Source of the DNA: Desulfosporosinus nitroreducens
GTDB lineage: Bacteria > Bacillota > Desulfitobacteriia > Desulfitobacteriales > Desulfitobacteriaceae
DNA: 64,000 bases
Direction: 5' to 3'
NCBI RefSeq assembly: GCF_023897015.1
Contig: NZ_JAMHFY010000003.1
Coordinates: 248,001 to 312,000, forward strand
Shown here in pieces: positions 50,000 through 58,921 of this stretch (within the stretch, counting starts at the first letter, position 1; each line of letters starts with the position of its first letter). The position numbers and the translations under genes are program-made. The notes below the pieces were generated by a model. That model made no database searches, was not told where the DNA came from, and saw nothing but the letters and a program-made list of their open reading frames with translations.

Positions 50000-51814
50000 A
50001 TGGGAAGTAAATATATATTTAGCAATCGTGACCACAAGTTTATTATAAAAGAGTGGCTGGACGGAAGAAAAATTCTTAGTTTAAAACGCTTTCAGGACTA
50101 TTTAAGCATAGAGGATGTTGATGGAATTCTTGATCAGTCCTTAAAAGTATGCAGAGACGTTGTCGCTCCCACGAATGATGACGGTGACACAATCGGAGCG
50201 ATCTTCAAAGAGGGAAAGGTTACAGTTCCGCCCTCATTTCATAAAGCATTCAAATTCATTCAAGAAAATGGGTGGGGAGCCAGCAACAGTGATGTAGATG
50301 GAGAAGGCGCCCTTCCGGAGATCCTTAATCAAGCTGTACGTGAGTTTATTATTGGTGCAAACCCATCTTTGTCTCCCTATGTTGGGTTGTGCGGGGGTAT
50401 AGCATCCGTAATCAAAGCCTTCGGGTCTCCGGAACAGATTGCTCTTTTTACTCCGAAAATGTTCGAGGGAGTTTGGGAAGGAACAATGTGCCTAACTGAA
50501 CCAGGCGGCGGTTCTGATGTTGGGGATATGACAACCAAGGCTTATGCTACAGACAACCCCTTAATTTATAAGTTGAAAGGCACTAAGTGTTTTATCACCG
50601 GAGGGGATCACGATCTTACAGATAACATCATTCATCTGGTACTGGCTCGAGTGGCTGGCGCCGCCCCCGGCACCAAAGGTTTGTCTTTATTCATTGTGCC
50701 AAAGATCTGGGTTAATGAAGACGGCAGTTTGGGAGAATCCAATGATGTTGCTACGGTTGGGATTGAACATAAAATGGGTCTCAAGGGTTCGTCTACAGCA
50801 GTGCTTAGTTTCGGAGATGAAGGGCAATGCCGCGGTATCCTGTTAGGAAGCGCCCCGGATGAAAAAGGGTTTGGACAGGGTATGGCCCAAATGTTTATGA
50901 TGATCAACGGTTCACGCTTGGATACAGGGCACAGTGCCCTTGCAGTGGCGACAGTAGCCTATAATAATGCAGTTCACTATGCTAGAGAACGTATTCAGGG
51001 TCGACCTATTCACAATCCCAAAGGGGACAGGGTTCCCATTATTCAGCATGAGGATATAAGGCGTATGCTTCTTACCCAAAAAGCGACCCTAGAGGCAATG
51101 AGAGCTATGATCTTTAAGGGCTACTATTATCAGGATCTAATCGTATTTGGGGATGATCCTGCCGATGTCAATAAAGCCAAACGTTCCATTGAAGTTATCA
51201 CTCCTCTAGTAAAAGCGTATTGCTCTGACCAAGGGTGGTTAATGATTACTGAAGCCATTCAAGTTTTTGGTGGATATGGGTTTACCGAGGAATACCCAGT
51301 GGCGCGTCAAGCTAGGGACGTCAAGATTTACTCTATCTGGGAGGGGACCAATTTCATACAATCAATGGACTTAGTCGGTCGTAAATGGAATCTGGATAAA
51401 GGGAATATCTTTAAAGAATGGCTAATGGAGATTGCAACATTTGTCCAGGCGAACCAGAATCACGACACTTTTGCCCGGGAGTTTAAGGTTCTCGGTAAAG
51501 CATTATTAGCCTATCAGGAACTTCTGGGTACGGTTTTAGGTTACTTTAAAGAAAATATCCGACTCGTTCCTTTATACAGTACAAGGATTTTGCGTATTAC
51601 AGCTGAACTTTATGGGGGTTATTTACTAATTCAACAAGCTATAGTTGCCCTGGAAAAACTGAAACAAGGGGATGATGACAAAGATTTCTATAACGGGAAA
51701 ATCCAGACTGCCAAATTTTATCTACTAAATATTGTGCCTGATGTAATGGCAACAGTGAAGGTTATTAAGGAAGGGGATACTTCGGCCATTGATATTCCAG
51801 AAGGAGCTTTCTAA
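50000..51814 (+). CDS. Acyl-CoA dehydrogenase (long form, DmdC/AidB-like)
   Basis: A 604-residue acyl-CoA dehydrogenase with the N-terminal and C-terminal extensions of the 3-methylmercaptopropionyl-CoA dehydrogenase-like group. FAD/substrate motifs: MCLTEPGGGSDVGDMTTKA, KCFITGGDHD, GSRLDTGHSALAVA, QVFGGYGFTEEYPVARQARD, and the catalytic Glu in YSIWEGTNFIQ. It oxidises an acyl-CoA to trans-2-enoyl-CoA; electrons would go to an electron-transfer flavoprotein or ferredoxin, not encoded here. ATG with GGAGAGAGG. Part of the crotonase operon. Confidence 0.92.
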   Translation: MGSKYIFSNRDHKFIIKEWLDGRKILSLKRFQDYLSIEDVDGILDQSLKVCRDVVAPTNDDGDTIGAIFKEGKVTVPPSFHKAFKFIQENGWGASNSDVDGEGALPEILNQAVREFIIGANPSLSPYVGLCGGIASVIKAFGSPEQIALFTPKMFEGVWEGTMCLTEPGGGSDVGDMTTKAYATDNPLIYKLKGTKCFITGGDHDLTDNIIHLVLARVAGAAPGTKGLSLFIVPKIWVNEDGSLGESNDVATVGIEHKMGLKGSSTAVLSFGDEGQCRGILLGSAPDEKGFGQGMAQMFMMINGSRLDTGHSALAVATVAYNNAVHYARERIQGRPIHNPKGDRVPIIQHEDIRRMLLTQKATLEAMRAMIFKGYYYQDLIVFGDDPADVNKAKRSIEVITPLVKAYCSDQGWLMITEAIQVFGGYGFTEEYPVARQARDVKIYSIWEGTNFIQSMDLVGRKWNLDKGNIFKEWLMEIATFVQANQNHDTFAREFKVLGKALLAYQELLGTVLGYFKENIRLVPLYSTRILRITAELYGGYLLIQQAIVALEKLKQGDDDKDFYNGKIQTAKFYLLNIVPDVMATVKVIKEGDTSAIDIPEGAF

Positions 51815-51903
51815 GGTTTCGTTAAGTCGGTTCTCTTATGCTTGGCATGAAGTTATTTCATTACGTTTTGTGCCTTGAGCGAGCGAAAGGAATGGATATA
51901 AAA

Positions 51904-52770
51904 ATGAAAATCGAGGACGTAAAGAAGATTGGGGTCGTTGGAGCAGGCATCATGGGGCATCAAATTGCCTTGAGCGCGGCTTTGGCCGGCTATAAGGTCA
52001 GTTGTACAGATATTAATCCGGAAATGCTGGGCAAGGCTGAGGAATTTGCCCGCACATATTTCCCGGAGAGAGTTGCTAAAGGAAAATTAACTCAACAACA
52101 GGTTGATCTCGCTATGGCGAATATTTCATTTACTCAATCCCTTGAAGAGGCCATTGGAGATGCAGATTTTGTGATCGAGGCTGCTGTCGAAAAGATGAAC
52201 GTAAAACGCGATCTCTTTGCCAACCTGGATAAAATAGCTCCTCCTCACGCGATTTTAGCCACAAATAGTTCCTTTATTGTCAGTTCAAAAATTGCCGATG
52301 CTACGAATCGACCTGATAAAGTTTGCAATATGCATTTTTTTAATCCTGCTCTAATCATGAAACTAGTTGAGGTCGTTCAAGGACCGCATACGTCCACAGA
52401 AACTGCCCAAATAACCATGGAGTTATGCGAAAAAATGGGCAAAAACGGTGTTTGGCTTAAGAAGGAGATTTACGGCTTCTTAGTTAATCGCATCCTCGTC
52501 GCTCTTCATCATGAAGCCCAGTTTCTTGCAGAGATGGGGATAGCCACTCCTGAAGAGATTGACTTGGCAGTAACCAATGCTTTAGGGCATCCGATCGGGC
52601 CCTTCCGTTTAATAGATCTTACAGGTATAGATCTGGCCTATTATGTCACTATGGAACATTATCAAGAAACTGGCGACCCCAAAGATAAGCCTTCCCCATT
52701 AATTGTGGAGAAATTTGCCAAGGGAGAATGGGGTAGGAAAACGAAGAAAGGTTTTTATTCCTATGAATAA
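51904..52770 (+). CDS. 3-Hydroxyacyl-CoA dehydrogenase (3-hydroxybutyryl-CoA type)
   Basis: About 288 residues, the size of short Hbd/FadB2-type enzymes. NAD-binding loop KIGVVGAGIMGHQIALSAAL, VIEAAVEKMNVKRDLF, SNS-like ATNSSFIVSS, the catalytic His in NMHFFNPALIMKLVEVV, and the C-terminal domain NRILVALHHEA. It oxidises (S)-3-hydroxyacyl-CoA to 3-oxoacyl-CoA with NAD(P). The frame is open from 51838; ATG 51904 gives the family start, although AAAGGA is then 12-13 bases upstream (ATG 51892 would be too close). It overlaps the next open frame by one base. Confidence 0.92.
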   Translation: MKIEDVKKIGVVGAGIMGHQIALSAALAGYKVSCTDINPEMLGKAEEFARTYFPERVAKGKLTQQQVDLAMANISFTQSLEEAIGDADFVIEAAVEKMNVKRDLFANLDKIAPPHAILATNSSFIVSSKIADATNRPDKVCNMHFFNPALIMKLVEVVQGPHTSTETAQITMELCEKMGKNGVWLKKEIYGFLVNRILVALHHEAQFLAEMGIATPEEIDLAVTNALGHPIGPFRLIDLTGIDLAYYVTMEHYQETGDPKDKPSPLIVEKFAKGEWGRKTKKGFYSYE

Positions 52771-52811
52771 TGACTAATAATCCAATTGCCAAAAAAGGGA
52801 GGGTAGTTTCT

Positions 52812-54113
52812 ATGCTTCAGGAAGCGGTATCTCTAGTTAGAGTAACGGATGTTTATGAGTCTCTTCAGAAGTGCTTAAGCCTATGTGATGGATTTGCAGG
52901 ACTTGCGACAAATGACAAAATCCTAATTAAACCAAACGTCGTATGTTGGGAATACAAATTACCATTTCCGCCTTATGGTGTCATTACCACCAGTTTAGTG
53001 ATGGATGCCTTGGTACGCATCTTAGCGGAACACGGCTTTAGTGATTTGACAATTGGCGAAGGTGCTCTACAATCCCTGATACCTGATATAAATGTCGTTT
53101 ATGAAACTTTAGGATATAAGAAATTACAGGAGCGCTACGGAGTTAAGCTTGTGGATTTTAACCAAGGAGAGTTTAGCTCAACAGATTATGGAGATGGCTT
53201 TCAAATTGATCTTGCCAAACAAGCGTTGGAAGCAGACAAAATTATCAATGTTCCGGTCTTAAAAACTCATAATCAGGCTAAAGTGTCCTTAGGCATTAAG
53301 AACCTCAAAGGGTGCTTGAATAAAAAATCCAAACAGGCTTGTCATGGTGTGGGGGATAATGAGCTGAGCCAAATGTTCCCCCGTATTATTGAAAAGTTAC
53401 CAGTGGCGTTGACCATTATCGATGGCCTTTATACCTTGGAGAAAGGTCCGGGACCTACTGGAAGAGCATTTCGTAAGGATGTACTGATAGCGTCGCGTGA
53501 TTCTTTTGCCTGCGACCTTGTGGGGTCAGCCATCTTAGGCTATCAAGGGAAGGAGGTGGAACATCTAACTAATTATGCTAAGCGTCATGGATACAGCATG
53601 GATTTGGCAGATTACGAGGTCAAAGGGGAAAAGGTTACAGATCTTCAGGAATTTGTTGACTATGATTGGGAATGGTCGGAAGCAGATACTGGTCCGGCAG
53701 GGTTCGAAAAGCGGGGAATTACGGGACTTGCAATCCGAAAGTATGACAGTAGTCTATGTACGGGCTGTTCGGTTGTGTACAATCCCATGTTAATTCTTTT
53801 CTCTTCAGCCTTTAAGGGAGAGCCCTTTCCAAATGTAGAGGTCGTCAGTGGCAAGCAGAGACTAGCGGCCGAGGGTTTTGACAAGACCGTCCTTTTTGGA
53901 AAATGTGCTTGTCACTTGAATAAGAATAATCCCAATATTAAAAAGGCAATCCCAATCTGGGGATGTCCGCCCGATCTGGAAAAGTTCATAGCGGCGTTAG
54001 CCGAAGAGGGAATTAAGTGTAACTATAAGGAGTATTTGGGCTTCCTTGACTATTTAGTTGGTCGCTACAAGGAAGAAGAGGGTTTCAGGTTAAAGGATTG
54101 GTCGATTGAATAG
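52812..54113 (+). CDS. DUF362-domain protein with Cys-rich C-terminus
   Basis: About 433 residues. The main part is a DUF362 domain: DKILIKPNVVCWEYKLPFPP, LTIGEGAL, ADKIINVPVLKTHNQAKVSL, then GIKNLKGCLNKKSKQACHG, and an APRxD-like region. The C-terminal 100 residues have CTGCSVVYNPML, GKCACHLNKNN and IWGCPPDLEKF, enough cysteines for an iron-sulfur cluster. DUF362 proteins often accompany ferredoxins in anaerobes, with unknown chemistry. ATG 52812 follows AAGGGAGGG nine bases upstream; the frame itself begins at 52770. Its place inside the beta-oxidation run suggests an accessory redox role. Confidence 0.75.
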   Translation: MLQEAVSLVRVTDVYESLQKCLSLCDGFAGLATNDKILIKPNVVCWEYKLPFPPYGVITTSLVMDALVRILAEHGFSDLTIGEGALQSLIPDINVVYETLGYKKLQERYGVKLVDFNQGEFSSTDYGDGFQIDLAKQALEADKIINVPVLKTHNQAKVSLGIKNLKGCLNKKSKQACHGVGDNELSQMFPRIIEKLPVALTIIDGLYTLEKGPGPTGRAFRKDVLIASRDSFACDLVGSAILGYQGKEVEHLTNYAKRHGYSMDLADYEVKGEKVTDLQEFVDYDWEWSEADTGPAGFEKRGITGLAIRKYDSSLCTGCSVVYNPMLILFSSAFKGEPFPNVEVVSGKQRLAAEGFDKTVLFGKCACHLNKNNPNIKKAIPIWGCPPDLEKFIAALAEEGIKCNYKEYLGFLDYLVGRYKEEEGFRLKDWSIE

Positions 54114-54166
54114 CTTTTAATTGCTGCGCCAAGATGCATCAGCGAAGAAATGAGAGGAGGATATAA

Positions 54167-56554
54167 ATGCAGATTCATAAAGTAGCGGTATTGGGGTCAG
54201 GCGTGATGGGGAGTACCATCGCAGCCCATTTTGCCAATGCCGGAATCCCGAGCCTGTTGTTGGATATTGTCCCTTCCAAGCTCTCAGCAAAAGAGGAAGC
54301 AGCCGGATTGACCCTAGAGGACCGTAAGGTTCGAAATAGCATTGCTGAAGCTAATAAGAGTAAATTGGTTAAAATGAATCCTGCCCCATTCTTAGTCCCG
54401 GAGTTTGCGGAACGAATTGAGGCAGGGAACTTAAGTGATGATTTGGGGCGTTTAAGTGAAGTAGACTGGGTAATTGAGGTTGTAGTAGAGCGTCTCGATA
54501 TCAAAGTAGACTTATTTAAAAAGATCGCTGCCAATGTCCGTCCGGGGACAATCGTCAGCTCAAATACGTCGGGTATTTCTTTGAAAGCTATGGTGGAGGG
54601 GCTCCCGGAAGAATTCGCCAGATATTTCCTGGGAACGCACTTTTTTAACCCCCCTCGCTATATGAAACTCTTGGAAATAATTTCTGGGCCTAATACCGAT
54701 CCAGAGGTCATCACATTCCTGAGCGAATTTGGAGAGCGAGTATTGGGTAAAGGAGTTGTCATGGCCAAAGATACTCCTAATTTTATTGCCAATCGGATTG
54801 GTGCAGTCGGCTCTCCTGTAATACTTAAGGAAATGCTTCGAACAGGTCTGACTGTAGAAGAAGTTGATGCTTTGACCGGACCTGTTATGGGTCGTCCGAA
54901 GAGTGCATCGTTTCGAACGATAGACCTCGTCGGATTGGATACTTTTATTCATTCCAACAATAACGTTGCCGAAGGCGTACCGGCAGAAAAAGATGATTTT
55001 ATATTGCCGGAGTTTATCCAAACCATGCTGAAAAATGGTTGGTTGGGTGATAAAACCAAACAGGGCTTTTACAAAAAGTCTAAAGGCCCTATAGGAAAAG
55101 TCATTGAAGTCCTAGACATTCAAACCATGACATATGGCCCACAGAAGCCTGTGAAATTTGGTTCTTTAGAAAAGGCAAAACAGGCAAAAGGTTTGCCGGA
55201 AAAACTTCGTACCTTAGTGAACGGTGATGATATTGGCTCAGAGTTTGCTTGGAATGTTTTGAAGGCATCCTTACTATATGCTGCAACGATCGTTAAAGAT
55301 ATTGCGGATGACATCACAGCAATCGATCAAGCAATGCGTTGGGGATACAACTGGGAACTGGGTCCCTTTGAGTTGTGGGATGCCTTGGGAGTCAAGGCAA
55401 CTGCGGACCGTATCCTTGCCGAAGGTGGTACGATTCCCCCACTTGTGGAGGAACTGCTTTCTAAAGGACATACGAGTTTCTATCAGAAGACAGAAGATGG
55501 ACAGACGGCTTATTACGATACCGGAACATATCATGAAAAAGCCTTGAGTCCTTACTCCTTTTCATTTAAGCAGGCGCATAAAGCAGGTAAGGTTATATTT
55601 GGGAATGATGGAGCAAGCTTGATAGATCTTGGAGACGGTGTGGCTTGCTTAGAATTTCACTCACCTAACAACTCTATTGGTGAAGATATCGTCACTATGA
55701 TCCAAAAATCATTGCAAGAAGTTGAAGATAACTATCTGGGAATGGTTATCGGAAATCAAGGTAAGAATTTCTGCGTGGGTGCAAATCTTATGCTCATTCT
55801 CTTGGAAGCTGAAGAACAGAATTGGGATCAGATAGACCTAATGATACGTGCCTTACAAAATGAAACAATGGCACTGAAATATGCCAAGAAACCTGTCGTC
55901 GCAGCTCCCTTCGGGATGACACTCGGCGGGGGTGCGGAAATTTGCTTGCATACCCACGCTATTCAGGCCTCTTCAGAAACTTACATGGGACTTGTCGAAG
56001 TGGGGGTAGGCTTGATTCCTGGCGGCGGCGGAACTAAAGAAATGGCAGTAAGGGCGATGGAAGGAGTTTTGCCGGGTATACAAGTTTCACCGGATTATTT
56101 TTTTGGGAAGCGGTTTGAAGCGATTGCCATGGCCCAAGTTTCGACGAGCGCTGAAAAAGCCCGTCAGCTTGGCTTCTTGCGGGATCATGATCATTACAGC
56201 ATGAATTCTGAACACGTCATTCTGGATGCTAAGGCCCGAGTCATTGATTTGGCTCGTAATTTTAGGCCTAATCTGCCAACTAAAGTTAAACTTGCAGGTC
56301 CGGGTGTTCGTGCAACTTTGGAGTTAGCCCTATATGGAATGCGCCAAGGAAATTATATCTCTGATTATGATCGGTATTTGGGCAATAAGCTGGCCTACGC
56401 TATGACCGGTGGAGATCGGCCTGCAGGGATGCTGGCTGATGAGCAATATCTCTTAGATCTTGAACGAGAAGCCTTTATGAGCTTGCTTGGCGAAGCAAAG
56501 ACCCAGGATCGCATTCGCCACATGCTTGCTAAAGGGAAGCCATTACGGAATTAG
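54167..56554 (+). CDS. Bifunctional 3-hydroxyacyl-CoA dehydrogenase/enoyl-CoA hydratase (FadN-like)
   Basis: A 795-residue fusion, arranged as in Bacillus FadN: the NAD-binding dehydrogenase first (VAVLGSGVMGSTIAAHFANA; SSNTSGISLKAMVEGLP; catalytic GTHFFNPPRYMKLLEII), then the two C-terminal dehydrogenase domains (to about 430), then a crotonase domain (about 480-680) with VAAPFGMTLGGGAEICLH and VEVGVGLIPGGGGTKEMA. It can catalyse two consecutive steps of beta-oxidation of longer acyl chains. GAGAGGAGG before the ATG. It is followed 11 bases later by the thiolase gene. Confidence 0.94.
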   Translation: MQIHKVAVLGSGVMGSTIAAHFANAGIPSLLLDIVPSKLSAKEEAAGLTLEDRKVRNSIAEANKSKLVKMNPAPFLVPEFAERIEAGNLSDDLGRLSEVDWVIEVVVERLDIKVDLFKKIAANVRPGTIVSSNTSGISLKAMVEGLPEEFARYFLGTHFFNPPRYMKLLEIISGPNTDPEVITFLSEFGERVLGKGVVMAKDTPNFIANRIGAVGSPVILKEMLRTGLTVEEVDALTGPVMGRPKSASFRTIDLVGLDTFIHSNNNVAEGVPAEKDDFILPEFIQTMLKNGWLGDKTKQGFYKKSKGPIGKVIEVLDIQTMTYGPQKPVKFGSLEKAKQAKGLPEKLRTLVNGDDIGSEFAWNVLKASLLYAATIVKDIADDITAIDQAMRWGYNWELGPFELWDALGVKATADRILAEGGTIPPLVEELLSKGHTSFYQKTEDGQTAYYDTGTYHEKALSPYSFSFKQAHKAGKVIFGNDGASLIDLGDGVACLEFHSPNNSIGEDIVTMIQKSLQEVEDNYLGMVIGNQGKNFCVGANLMLILLEAEEQNWDQIDLMIRALQNETMALKYAKKPVVAAPFGMTLGGGAEICLHTHAIQASSETYMGLVEVGVGLIPGGGGTKEMAVRAMEGVLPGIQVSPDYFFGKRFEAIAMAQVSTSAEKARQLGFLRDHDHYSMNSEHVILDAKARVIDLARNFRPNLPTKVKLAGPGVRATLELALYGMRQGNYISDYDRYLGNKLAYAMTGGDRPAGMLADEQYLLDLEREAFMSLLGEAKTQDRIRHMLAKGKPLRN

Positions 56555-56565
56555 GGGGGAAAAAG

Positions 56566-57723
56566 ATGCAACAAGCCTATATTGTGCAGGCCAAACGGAC
56601 GGCTGTTGGAAAGTCAGGAAAAGGGTCCTTGGCACAGGTCAGACCCGATGATTTAGGAGTATATGTTATCCAGGACATCCTTAAAAATGTACCTGCTCTT
56701 GAACCAAAAGATATTGAAGATAGTGTAATAGGTTGTTCTTTTCCTGAAGCAGAACAGGGGATGAACGTGGCCAGGATCATGGCCTTGCGTGCGGGTCTCC
56801 CAATTGATGTTTGCGGCGTGACAGTCAATCGCTTTTGTTCATCCGGACTGCAGGCCATTTCTATGGCAGCCGATCGAATTCGTTTGGGCGAAGCGGATGT
56901 TATGATTGGCGGCGGAATCGAGAGCATGTCTATGGTTCCGATGGGCGGGACTAAACCAGCCCCGAATCCCTATATGATCGTAAATGCACCTGAGGCGTAT
57001 ATTTCAATGGGCATAACTGCTGAAAATGTCGCTAAAAAATATGAAATTACCCGTGAACAACAAGACGAATTTGCTGCCTTAAGCCATAAGAAAGCCTGGG
57101 CAGCTCAGAGCAGTGGACGCTTTGATGATGAGATAGTTCCAATTCCCTTGCCGACATGGGGAAAACCGGGTGAAAAATGGTTTAGCAAAGATGAGGGGAT
57201 TCGTCCAGAGACTACGGCCGAATCTTTGAGCATGCTGAAGCCTGCTTTCATGACTGGGGGCTCGGTGACGGCGGGAAACTCCTCTCAGACCAGTGATGGT
57301 GCAGCAATGACTCTTATGATGTCGGAGCAAAAGGTCAAGGCTTTAGGGTTGAAACCTCTTGCAGTTTGGCGCGGATTTGCTGTGGCCGGGGTGGAACCGG
57401 AACTTATGGGGATTGGACCGATCAAGGCTATTCCTAAAGTTCTTAAGCAGGTAGGTTTGACTCTTGATCAAATCGATTTGTTTGAGTTAAATGAGGCTTT
57501 TGCCTCTCAGTCCTTGGCGATCTTAAAGACGCTGGAGATTGACCCTGCAAAGGTGAACGTTAATGGTGGGGCGATTGCCTTTGGACATCCACTTGGGTGT
57601 ACGGGCGCTAAGCTTACAGCTACACTTTTAAGTGAGATGAGCAAGCGGAAGTTGAAGTATGGTATGGTGACTATGTGCATTGGGGGCGGTATGGGGGCTG
57701 CTGGCGTTTACGAGATAGTGTAG
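56566..57723 (+). CDS. Acetyl-CoA acyltransferase (thiolase, FadA-like)
   Basis: A 385-residue thiolase. Catalytic Cys in TVNRFCSSGLQAISMA (about residue 89), the His in NGGAIAFGHPLGCTGAKL and the second Cys in MVTMCIGGGMGAAG. It cleaves 3-oxoacyl-CoA to acetyl-CoA and a shortened acyl-CoA. The ATG with AGGGGGG lies 11 bases after fadN, so the pair forms a FadN-FadA unit like that of Bacillus. It is the last gene before the palindromic repeat array. Confidence 0.95.
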   Translation: MQQAYIVQAKRTAVGKSGKGSLAQVRPDDLGVYVIQDILKNVPALEPKDIEDSVIGCSFPEAEQGMNVARIMALRAGLPIDVCGVTVNRFCSSGLQAISMAADRIRLGEADVMIGGGIESMSMVPMGGTKPAPNPYMIVNAPEAYISMGITAENVAKKYEITREQQDEFAALSHKKAWAAQSSGRFDDEIVPIPLPTWGKPGEKWFSKDEGIRPETTAESLSMLKPAFMTGGSVTAGNSSQTSDGAAMTLMMSEQKVKALGLKPLAVWRGFAVAGVEPELMGIGPIKAIPKVLKQVGLTLDQIDLFELNEAFASQSLAILKTLEIDPAKVNVNGGAIAFGHPLGCTGAKLTATLLSEMSKRKLKYGMVTMCIGGGMGAAGVYEIV

Positions 57724-57730
57724 GGATTTG

Positions 57731-58755
57731 GGGTCTTGTGAAAGAAAGGGGAAATTGCCCGTTCACCCACGTTCCCGTTCACTGGCTCGCTGATGCTGAA
57801 GGAATTTCGCCAACCTCTGGGCGGCGCAGGATGTGAACCTGGGCGAAATTGGCCCTTCAGCATCGGAACTCGCTTTATCGTGAACTCCCACGAATGGGTT
57901 CACTATGCAATTGCCCCTTTCTTTCTGGTCGACGGGGGTGGGACGAGGGGACGGGGGACGTTGGGGACGGTCTTGGCTTCGTCTTTGGGGTCGTGAAAGT
58001 CAGGGGAAATTGCCCGTTCACCCACGTTCCCGTTCACTGGCTCGTTAGATGCTGAAGGAATTTCGCCAACCCCCGGGTAGCGCAGGATGTGAACCTGGGC
58101 GAAATTGCCCTTCAGCATCGGAGCTCGCTTTAACGTGAACTCCCACGAATGGGTTCACTATGCAATTGTCCCCTTACTTTCTGGTCGACGGGGGTAGGAA
58201 CGAGGGGAGTGGAAGGAAACGAGCGACGTTGGGGACGGTCTTGGGTTCGTCTTTGAGGTCTTGTGAAAGACAGGGGAAATTGCCCGTTCACCCACGTTCC
58301 CGTTCACTGGCTCGTTAGATGCTGAAGGAATTTCGCCAACCCCCGGGTAGCGCAGGATGTGAACCTGGGCGAAATTGCCCTTCAGCATCGGAGCTCGCTT
58401 TAACGTGAACTCCCACGAATGGGTTCACTATGCAATTGTCCCCTTACTTTCTGGTCGACGGGGGTAGGAACGAGGGGAGTGGAAGGAACGGGCGACGTTG
58501 GGGACGGTCTTGGGTTCGTCTTTGGGGTCTTGTGAAAGACAGGGGAAATTGCCCGTTCACCCACGTTCCCGTTCACTGGTTCGCTAGTTGCTGAAGGAAT
58601 TTCGCCAACCTCTGGGTGGCGCAGGATGTGAACCTGGGCGAAATTGGCCTTCAGCATCGGCGCTCGCTTTATCGTGAACTCCCACGAATGGGTTCACTAT
58701 GCAATTGTCCCCTTTCTTTTTGGTCGACGGGGGTGGGAACGGGGGGACGAGGAAG
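57731..58755. repeat. Four tandem palindromic repeats of about 255-270 bp
   Basis: Units begin near 57731, 57988, 58256 and 58525. The anchor GAAATTGCCCGTTCACCC occurs at 57751, 58006, 58276 and 58545, giving periods of 255, 270 and 269 bases. Each unit folds on itself: GGGGAAATTGC faces GCAATTG-CCCC, GTTCACCCACGTTC faces a GTGAACTCCCACGAATGGG-type arm, and the centre has GCTGAAGG-AATTTCGCC against GGCGAAATT-GG-CCTTCAGC. Units two and three are nearly identical. The G-rich spacers vary in length. Open frames inside are by-products of the repeat. Bases 58756-58921 are AT-rich without a gene. Confidence 0.9.
57934..57966 (+). other. G-run cluster, possible G-quadruplex
   Basis: Five runs of three to five G separated by one to five bases (GGGGGTGGGACGAGGGGACG, then GGGGACGTTGGGG) in the spacer of the first repeat unit. 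This meets the usual four-run pattern. The other spacers keep only part of it. Confidence 0.5.
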
Positions 58756-58921
58756 AATTTAAAATAGATTTATAGAGGTGTAAAAAATTTTAATATAAAT
58801 TATCAGAAAATTCATATTAATATGTAAACTACTGTTTCAACTTCACTTGGAAAGGAGAGTTTCAGCAAGTTGTATAATTATGGAATGTCAAGTTTACAAA
58901 AGAAATTTGAGGAGGCAGGCT

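Noticed and set aside
57793-58657. Several open frames in the repeat array (for example MLKGNFAQVHILRYPGVGEI copies)
   Set aside because: They recur only because the DNA repeats, lack ribosome sites and overlap the palindromes.
57731-58755. CRISPR array
   Set aside because: The repeat units are 255-270 bp and nearly contiguous, with no short direct repeats and unique spacers and no cas genes. They are tandem palindromic elements.
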